A DNA stretch of 64,000 nt from Thermoplasmatota archaeon (GTDB lineage Archaea > Thermoplasmatota > E2 > UBA202 > JdFR-43). Position numbers and translations under genes: made by a program. The DNA lies in NCBI GenBank assembly GCA_029259055.1, contig JAPDJP010000015.1, positions 27,795 through 91,794 of the forward strand, written 5' to 3'. The stretch's first letter is position 1. Every line of letters starts with the position of its first letter. Shown piece after piece: positions 8,412 through 17,200 of this stretch. Under the pieces are notes generated by a model that had not been told where the DNA came from, searched no databases, and worked only from the letters and a program-made list of their open reading frames with translations.

Positions 8412-11400
8412 CCTATCACCTCCATTAAAAAGCTACCAGAATTTGCAACCCTCAAAACGACACAATCCCCCGGTTCAATAACAAAATCATAAGAGGAAGG
8501 AGAAACACCAACTATATAATCATCAAACCCCCCTTTATTAACATTCCATTTACTTATTACACTCCCTTCTGGCATAATATCACTTCCTATTAATTCAGCA
8601 AGCTGAGAAGCCTTTATTGATTGGCTCAGCCATGGAATATAATTGACAACATTTTTTTGATTTTTAACTAAAGAGATTTTAGTATCAACCCTTACAATTT
8701 TTGAAATGCTATCGTTATACTCACCATTAAAAATCGTAAGAGTAACATTGTAATAATTTCCTAATGGATAAGTATGGCTTGTATTTCTATCCATGCATTT
8801 CTTACCATCCCCAAAATCCCAAAGCCAGGCAGAAGCACCTTTTGATAAATCAATAAAATCTATTTTTTGTTTAGATACCGGATTCTCAGGTATATATGTA
8901 AAATTAGCTATTAGGATTATTATTTCCAAATTTTTGCTTATGTTGCCAATGCATCCATCATCATCTGTTATAGTAAGAGTAACATTGTATATTCCATCAT
9001 CAGAATAGGAATGGGTAACAACGCTTCCATATGCAACGCTTCCATCTCCAAAGTTCCATGTATAATTTACAATGTAGCCATCTAAATCATAACTTGAAGA
9101 AGCATTGAATATAACGGTATTGTTCACAATTTCATATGAGAAATTAGCAAAAGGTTTTCTATTCATTACAACAATTTTTTTTGTTATGTTGCCAATCAAT
9201 CCATCATTATCAACAACTCTCAAAGTAACATTGTATATACCATCATCATTCCATGAATGCTCAACTACATCACCACTTTCATCAAATATACCATCACCAT
9301 TCCAATCCCATTCATATGATACAATAGAGCCATCTAAATCATAACTTAATGAGCCATTGAAAATAACGGACTCAAAAGTATATGGATTTAAAGGCATAAA
9401 GGAAAAATTGGCAATAGGAGGGGAAGTTAAATTGAAAGAATAGATATTTGATTTAATGCCATTTAATTCATCTTTTGCAAAAATGTAAAATTCATATTTT
9501 CCATATTCAAAACTTGAATTGTAATAATAAGTATCGTTTAATCCTTTAGTCATTTTTGCAGAAAAATTAGAAAAATTAATCCACACTTCCTTTACTTCAA
9601 TATTATCTATAACAATGCAGGAAATATTTACATATTCATTAATAAGAATGCTCACATTTCTTATTTCAGGTGGGTCATTATCAATTATATTAACAATTTT
9701 CTCCCCCGTACTATTCCAATTCCCGAATTCATCTTTTGCTACAATCATATAATGCAAAATAGTTTCATTAGCAACAATAATCTCTTTAATCCAATAATCT
9801 CCAGATTTTTCCATACTTTCATTATAATGGCTTCCATTATACCAGTATTCAACAAATGCTGTTACATTACTTTTATCGCTTATACTTGCATTAAAAATAA
9901 AAGAATCACCAGTTGTCGGTATGGAAGTTAAATCCTTTATTGTTGGCTTTTCAATATCTATGAAATTTGCAACCAAGCTTTTATTTGAATCTAACAAAAT
10001 TTGAATAGTTTCATTCACACTGCTTACATCCCCGCTCCAATAAGCAAATTCATAGCCATCATATGCATATGCAGTTATGGTTATGTAACCATATCCATAT
10101 AAACCGCTAGATGGAACAGTATATCCAGCATTTGGAGGAAATATGCTTATATTTAGCTTAAAAGCTTTTGTTTTAAAATGCCATATACAACTCATATTTT
10201 CAATTTTGCCATCATTTACAACAACATACCAGTAATATGTTTTATTATATTCTAAATTAAGCTGGCATTCAACATTTCCAGAAACATTTTCAAATTCCGC
10301 TACCAATTCATCATTCAAATAGAAATAAACATGCAATGAATCATTATCCACATCATATATATATGCTATTAAGCTAACATTTTTTGAAACAATGGAATTA
10401 TTTTCTGGCTCTAATAAATGAATAATTGGAGGATGATTATACATAACAATTTTACTTACGTTACCAACGCATCCATCATTATCAACAACTGTAAGAACAA
10501 CAGTATAATTTCCTGTATTACTATAAGAATGAGTAACAACTTTTCCATGTCCAACGCTTCCATCTCCAAAATCCCATGTATAATTTACAATGTAGCCATC
10601 TAAATCATAACTTGAAGAAGCATTGAATATAACAGTATTGTTCACAATTTCATATGAGAAATTAGCAATAGGTTTTTGTAGAACATTTATTGATACAGTA
10701 TCATATAATTTTGTTCCTAAAATATCAATTACTGTTAAATTAGCAACAGAAGAAATATTATAAGTACATGTTATGGAAAAATTACCAGATAAATTCCCAA
10801 CATATTCAGCTATTCCGTCGTTATTTATGTCCAGTTTCCATATAGAAATTTCTCCGTCTATATTAATGTAGAATGTAACTGTAAGGGGGGCGCATCCCTG
10901 ATTTATATTTACAGATAAATTACAGAAAGGCTCTTTAATTATTTTAAAGGAATATGTAGAAGAAACATTAACATTTCCATTAATGTCAATGGCACATATA
11001 AAGAAATAATATGTTCCTACCATGGAATATGTTTGGTTTATATAGCGATTAGAGATTTTTTGCATGCTACCGTCTGGATAGGTTATATTAATCCATGTTT
11101 CCTTTATACCTGCATTATCTGTAACATTGCAGGATATGTTAACGTATTTACCTTTATATTGAATCGATGGATTTATATTAATATCTAAAATTTTTGGTGG
11201 CAGATTATCCGATACAGTTTTAAAATACCATATACAACTCATATTTTCAATTTTGCCATCATTTACAACAACATACCAGTAATATGTTTTATTATATTCT
11301 AAATAAAGCTGGCATTCAACATTTCCAGAAACATTTTCAAATTCCGCTACCAATTCATCATTCAAATAGAAATAAACATGCAATGAATCATTATCCACAT

Positions 11401-14200
11401 CATATATACATGCTATTAAGCTAACATTTTTTGAAACAATGGAATTATTTTCTGGCTCTAATAAATGAATAATTGGAGGATGATTATATGAAATATACAT
11501 AACAATTTTACTTACGTTACCAACGCATCCATCATTATCAACAACTGTAAGAACAACAGTATAATTTCCTGTATTACTATAAGAATGAGTAACAACGCTT
11601 CCATATGCAACGTTTCCATCTCCAAAATTCCATGTATAGTTTACAATGTAGCCATCTAAATCATAACTTGAAGAAGCATTGAATATAACGGTATTGTTCA
11701 CAATTTCATATGAGAAATTAGCAATAGGAAAATACGTAACTGTAAAATTATAAATAGGAGAAGAAATGGAATTGTTGCTTAAATCTCTTGCCCATACATA
11801 AAAATAATATGTTCCTAGATCATTACATATTATAGATGCAGAGAAGTTATTTCCGTATCCAAACATGCTCACATTTATTTTACCAGTGGGCTTTGTTACA
11901 TTTAAATACACCTTATCCAGTCCTCTATTATCTCTTACCATACAAGATATATTTGTGATGCCAGGCTCTATAAATCTATTATACGATATATTGCTAATAA
12001 TGGGTGGCAGGCTATCAATAATTTTGAAGGTATAATTTTTGGTGGCATTTAAATATCCATTTACATCAGTTGCATAAATATAAAATTCATGCAGCCCAAT
12101 ATCAAAAGTTGAATTTATATAGTATATGCCATTTCCCTTTTCATCCGCTATTTTGCTCATGCTTATATTTTCATCATCTATTACAATTATAACGCTTTCA
12201 ACACCCACATTATCATAGACGTAGCATGAAATATTAACAGGATATCCATATTGTTGTACATTCTGATAGCTTATATTCTTTATGGAGGGCGGCATCGGCG
12301 GAACTATTATGGTAAAGTTCAGTAGATTAGTTGTATTCGTGTTCCCGCTTTTATCCTTTGTCCAGATATAGTAATAATATGTTCCTTCCTCATTACCCAA
12401 GATTTTATAATAATATAAATTTCCCGCTTTATTCATACTTATATTTGTAAAGTTGCCAGAAGGCGTTGTAATATTTATTTTAGCAATACTTACTTCAACA
12501 TTATCTATAATTATGCACGATATATTGACGTATTCATCGATTTCTTGTGGATTTGGACAGGCGGATAGATTTTTAATTTCTGGAGGAATCAAATCCAAAA
12601 CAACTATACTCTTTGTTATGCTACTTGTTGCATAGTCATCATCGGTAACAGTAAGAGTAACATTGTATATTCCATCCCTATAATATGTATGCAATGGATT
12701 TTTATAATTACCTTCTAAGATTGTTCCATCCCCAAAATCCCATCTCCATATGTATATGTCTCCATCAGGGTCTATTGATAAATCCGTAAATAAAACTTCC
12801 TCTCCCACCTGAGGATTCTCCGGAATAAAATTAAAATCCGCAACTGGTGGAATATTCTCTACAAATATTTCCTTTTCCATAACATCCCAAGCACCATCAT
12901 TATCATATACAGTTAATCTTACAACATATGATGGAGGACTATTCTGTGTATATCTATGGGTAACAACTTTTCCATGTCCAACGCTTCCATCTCCAAAATC
13001 CCATGTATAATTTACAATGTAGCCATCTAAATCATAACTTGATGAAGCATTGAATACAATATCATCTAAATCTGTTGGATTGGTTGGCATATATGTGAAA
13101 TTTGCTACCGGCTTGTATGCTATGACAAATTTTTGTAGCGAAGATTTTTCAGAATTATTATTTACGTCCATTGCCCAGACATAATAGTAATATATTCCTT
13201 TTATGGAATATGTATTGTTGAAGTAATATATATCACCAATATTATTCATACTCTCATTTATAAATGTGCCATTAGGAAAGGAAATATTTATATATGCAAA
13301 TAATACCTCCACATTATCAACTATTTTACAACTAATATTAACCCATGAATTTGGAATCTGGATTTGAGGATTTGCTTTTAAATCATTAATATCTGGAGGG
13401 TATATATCCTCACCAAAATAGATTTCCATCAGGGGGTAGTAATCAAAATTTCCTTTTTCAAAAGGCTCTATCTGGTAAGGTATATCTCCTACCCCATCTC
13501 CGTCATCATCTGTCCCTGTGTACTTATCCCAATAATTTCCAACATTTAAATAGAACCATTGATTAAAAGTGCTTTCGTCATATGCATCTATTCCATTATT
13601 TATGAAATTATTATAATAAAATATATTGTATCTTGTATTTGAACCAAAATCTATACCATAGGCATTTGAAATAAATAAATTTTCTTTAATGGTGGAATTT
13701 TGTAGCCCGACCGCAGATATACCATATGAATTCATATAAAAAATGTTAGTTGATATTAGATTGTTTATTCCCCCATATGAATATATTCCTCCATAGTTAT
13801 GAGAAAAATTGCAATTCCTGATTGAGCAATTTTCAACGTTATCAAGTTTTATACCATAATATCCTTCGCTTGAATTTTTTATGGTAAATCCCTCTATTTC
13901 AACATTATTTGCAGTAATTGTTATTCCATGTTTTCCTTCTCCACATTCAATAATCGCTTTTTTATTTTCTCCTTTTAAAACTAAATTTTTATCAATTACT
14001 ATATTTTCATGGTAAACACCAGCATAAACATATATTGTATCTCCAGGTAAAGCAAAATCTATGGCTTCCTGAATGTTATTAAAATCTGCTGTGCCATCAT
14101 CATCAACATAAATTATTGCTGGCTTTGCAAATCTTATATTAAATAACGAAATCAATAGAAGAATTGTTATAATCCAAACAACCCTTTTTATAGCCACCAT
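8408..14200 (-). CDS. Giant secreted surface protein: N-terminal NosD/parallel beta-helix followed by many PKD and Ig-like domains
   Basis: Signal peptide; IYVDDDGTADFNNIQEAIDFALPGDTIYVYAGVYHENIVI (NosD-type start); repeated ASSSYDLDGYIVNYTWDFGDG; ATGA overlap with the downstream gene. Confidence 0.8.
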   Translation of the reverse strand: MVAIKRVVWIITILLLISLFNIRFAKPAIIYVDDDGTADFNNIQEAIDFALPGDTIYVYAGVYHENIVIDKNLVLKGENKKAIIECGEGKHGITITANNVEIEGFTIKNSSEGYYGIKLDNVENCSIRNCNFSHNYGGIYSYGGINNLISTNIFYMNSYGISAVGLQNSTIKENLFISNAYGIDFGSNTRYNIFYYNNFINNGIDAYDESTFNQWFYLNVGNYWDKYTGTDDDGDGVGDIPYQIEPFEKGNFDYYPLMEIYFGEDIYPPDINDLKANPQIQIPNSWVNISCKIVDNVEVLFAYINISFPNGTFINESMNNIGDIYYFNNTYSIKGIYYYYVWAMDVNNNSEKSSLQKFVIAYKPVANFTYMPTNPTDLDDIVFNASSSYDLDGYIVNYTWDFGDGSVGHGKVVTHRYTQNSPPSYVVRLTVYDNDGAWDVMEKEIFVENIPPVADFNFIPENPQVGEEVLFTDLSIDPDGDIYIWRWDFGDGTILEGNYKNPLHTYYRDGIYNVTLTVTDDDYATSSITKSIVVLDLIPPEIKNLSACPNPQEIDEYVNISCIIIDNVEVSIAKINITTPSGNFTNISMNKAGNLYYYKILGNEEGTYYYYIWTKDKSGNTNTTNLLNFTIIVPPMPPSIKNISYQNVQQYGYPVNISCYVYDNVGVESVIIVIDDENISMSKIADEKGNGIYYINSTFDIGLHEFYIYATDVNGYLNATKNYTFKIIDSLPPIISNISYNRFIEPGITNISCMVRDNRGLDKVYLNVTKPTGKINVSMFGYGNNFSASIICNDLGTYYFYVWARDLSNNSISSPIYNFTVTYFPIANFSYEIVNNTVIFNASSSYDLDGYIVNYTWNFGDGNVAYGSVVTHSYSNTGNYTVVLTVVDNDGCVGNVSKIVMYISYNHPPIIHLLEPENNSIVSKNVSLIACIYDVDNDSLHVYFYLNDELVAEFENVSGNVECQLYLEYNKTYYWYVVVNDGKIENMSCIWYFKTVSDNLPPKILDININPSIQYKGKYVNISCNVTDNAGIKETWINITYPDGSMQKISNRYINQTYSMVGTYYFFICAIDINGNVNVSSTYSFKIIKEPFCNLSVNINQGCAPLTVTFYINIDGEISIWKLDINNDGIAEYVGNLSGNFSITCTYNISSVANLTVIDILGTKLYDTVSINVLQKPIANFSYEIVNNTVIFNASSSYDLDGYIVNYTWDFGDGSVGHGKVVTHSYSNTGNYTVVLTVVDNDGCVGNVSKIVMYNHPPIIHLLEPENNSIVSKNVSLIAYIYDVDNDSLHVYFYLNDELVAEFENVSGNVECQLNLEYNKTYYWYVVVNDGKIENMSCIWHFKTKAFKLNISIFPPNAGYTVPSSGLYGYGYITITAYAYDGYEFAYWSGDVSSVNETIQILLDSNKSLVANFIDIEKPTIKDLTSIPTTGDSFIFNASISDKSNVTAFVEYWYNGSHYNESMEKSGDYWIKEIIVANETILHYMIVAKDEFGNWNSTGEKIVNIIDNDPPEIRNVSILINEYVNISCIVIDNIEVKEVWINFSNFSAKMTKGLNDTYYYNSSFEYGKYEFYIFAKDELNGIKSNIYSFNLTSPPIANFSFMPLNPYTFESVIFNGSLSYDLDGSIVSYEWDWNGDGIFDESGDVVEHSWNDDGIYNVTLRVVDNDGLIGNITKKIVVMNRKPFANFSYEIVNNTVIFNASSSYDLDGYIVNYTWNFGDGSVAYGSVVTHSYSDDGIYNVTLTITDDDGCIGNISKNLEIIILIANFTYIPENPVSKQKIDFIDLSKGASAWLWDFGDGKKCMDRNTSHTYPLGNYYNVTLTIFNGEYNDSISKIVRVDTKISLVKNQKNVVNYIPWLSQSIKASQLAELIGSDIMPEGSVISKWNVNKGGFDDYIVGVSPSSYDFVIEPGDCVVLRVANSGSFLMEVIG
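8932..9421. repeat. Copy B of the ~490 bp PKD-encoding duplication (partner 4083-4572)
   Basis: See partner copy. Confidence 0.9.
10171..10540. repeat. Intragenic duplication copy A (Ig-like + PKD unit; partner 11218-11596)
   Basis: Near-identical DNA, partner has a 9-bp (3 codon) insertion; PKD similarity continues further. Confidence 0.85.
11218..11596. repeat. Intragenic duplication copy B (partner 10171-10540)
   Basis: See partner copy. Confidence 0.85.
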
Positions 14201-17200
14201 TTTCTCGGACTTAATAATGGGTACTTATCTTGATTAATACCAGGAGGAATTATGTAAGGATCGGTTGAGATATGTTCATTCCAATAATTTCCAGATGTGC
14301 TTATATACCATGAATTATTTCCAGCATCATATGCTTGGCTATCGTTATGAAGTGTATTGTTTATGAAGTTATTATAATAGAATTTATTTGCAGTACAATC
14401 TTGAGAAGCTACATATATTCCATAATCATTTGTTGTTATGTTATTTTCATAAACTTCATTGTTAGTTGAGGAAGAAATTACAAAGATTCCATAAGAGTTA
14501 TTCCATATGATGTTATGCATTATGTAATTACTATTTGAAGAATTTATCAGGATACCTGCATTGCTATTATTCCATATAAGATTATCTGTAATTGGTAAAG
14601 AATCTCCTTGAGAGGAAAGTAATATATAAATTCCATTTAAATTGAAAGATATATTGTTCTTCTGTATATCATTATTGTTTGAAGAATATAAATATAAGCC
14701 GTGTAAATTGTTTTCACGAATTTCGTTCAGTTGTATAGTATTACTATGAGATTTATTTAAAAATATACCATTTCCAGAATTATTATAAATCTGATTATTT
14801 TGTATCGAATTAATACTTGAGGAATATAGGTATATACCATTTTCCCTGTTTTCATAAATTCTATTTCCTATAATTTCGTTGTTGCCTGCTGTTGCGGACC
14901 TTGACCTGTCCAAATAAATTCCATTTTTATTCCAAAATATTGTATTGTTCAAAATTGTGTTTCCAGAACCACCAGACAGCAATAAGTATATTCCATCATA
15001 GCTATTGCTATAAATAGTATTATTCATAATATCATTATCATCTGAAGAGGAAATGTAAATGCCATTTTGAGTATTGTTGGATATTGTATTATTCATGATT
15101 TTATTGTTGTGACTATCTGATAACCAAATTCCTTGAAAATTTGATTTAATAGTATTGTTTATTATACTATTTGTACTTGCAGATAAAAATTGCATACCAT
15201 AACCATTGTTTTCTATAGTATTGTTAAGTATTGTATTTTCCGAAGAATATGAAGACAAGACAATACCATAATCGTTTTGTGATATGGCGTTTTCTTTAAT
15301 GATATTGTAATTTCCCTTTTCTATGCAAACTCCCTTCAAATTATTCCTTATAATGTTTTTTATAATATAGTTATCACTGGAGAGATAAGAAAGTTTTATT
15401 CCTTCTTTTGTATTTGACAATATGGTATTGTTTTTGATATAATTTCCAACAGAGCGGTATAAACAGATGGCGGTACCATTATTAAATGATATATTGTTAT
15501 TTGCAATGATATTTTCCCCATTTGTAGTCAGCATAGAAAATGCAAGATAGATTCCATTCCCATTATACAGAATTTCATTTGATGATATATTATTTTTATT
15601 ACCCTGATAGATATAAATAGCTTGCAAGTTACCACTTATTACATTTGAAACTATTGTATTATTATTTGATGATGTAGAGAGATTAATGGCATAGGTGTTA
15701 TTCATTATTGTATTTGATACGATAATATTGGAAGCAGAATAATAAGCACTTATTCCTTTGCTATTCAGATATATGTCATTTAAAATTAGGTCATTGTTAC
15801 TAGAATTTTGGAGAGATATTGCAATGCTGTTATTATAGATTTTATTCTCTCTTAGTGTATTTGTATGGGAGAATTTTTCTATAAGTATCGCTTCCAAATC
15901 ATTTTTTGCTATTGTGTTATTTATTAAAGAATTTGTATTTGATATTTCAAGCCTTATACCTCTATCATTATTAATGATTTTATTGTTTATAATTTCATTT
16001 CTATTTGTTGAAGACATCAAATAAATTCCCTCTTGAGCATTACCGATGAAAGCATTGTTTGATATTATATTGCTTTCAGCTGAGTCAATAAATAAACCAA
16101 TTCCATTTTGAGATATATTATTTTTATCTATTGTGTTTAAGCTTGCTCTATATAAATAAAGTCCATATCCATTATTTTTAATATCATTATTTAGGATTTT
16201 GTTACCTAAGCTGTTGCTACCAAAAATGCCATTTGTACAATTTTTTATTATGTTTCCTTGTATTGTATTATTATGGGAGCTCAACAAGTATATTCCATTA
16301 TTTGCTCCGCTGATTGTACAATTAATAATCTTTACCCTTGCTGAATTACTAACAAGAATTCCTGTTTGTAAATCTCCCTTAATAACAAAACCTTCTATTT
16401 TAGCCCAATCAATTGTTACTTCGATTCCTGTTTGTGAAGCAAAAATTGTTGGATTATCTATGCCAATTAGGTCTATTGATTTATTCAGAACGACGTCTTC
16501 ATAATATATCTGCCCACTGCTTCCAATTACATAAACTTTCCCTCCTGGCGTAACAGCATTTATTCCTTCTTGGATAGTAGCAAAATGATTTGGTTGATTT
16601 AGCCATTCTTCCGTTGCATCATTATTCACCCATACTTCTGTTGCATATCCTGCGCCCTCTGCTAGCCAAGCCAAAACATTTCTAAGATAATTCTCTCTGC
16701 TTTCCTGTGTTATTTCGTCAGCGTTTAAATCGAAGCCCAATATTATGCTTCTATTTCTCCCTCTCTCGGCATCTATCGCATAGTATCCAACTGGAATTGA
16801 AGATTTACTACCCTTTACCACGACATCATCCAAATAATATCCATAGGAGCGCCAGCGCCAATCGCTGACCAAGCGCCACCTTATCTGAATAACTTTTCCA
16901 GCAAAAGCTGATATATCTATAGTGTGATGTGTCCAGCTTCTTTGGTCACCATAAAATACAGCTATCGTTTGCCAAGTGCTTCCTCCGTCATCAGATATTT
17001 CCAGATATACATAGTCGTAGGTGTTATGGTAGCCATATACTATATAATACCAATCATAAAATTCCAGTACAGCTGTTGTAAAATTGCTCAAATCTATACT
17101 ACCTGTTTTTAACCAGCAATTTGCATTGTTTTGATACCAGCTGTCCAAATCAGTACCATATACCTTGCTCCCACTATGTGCTCCCGGAGGCCCAAAAGTA

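Noticed and set aside
4083-9421. Long direct repeats as a mobile element
   Set aside because: No transposase, terminal inverted repeats or target-site duplications; repeats are in-frame PKD modules.
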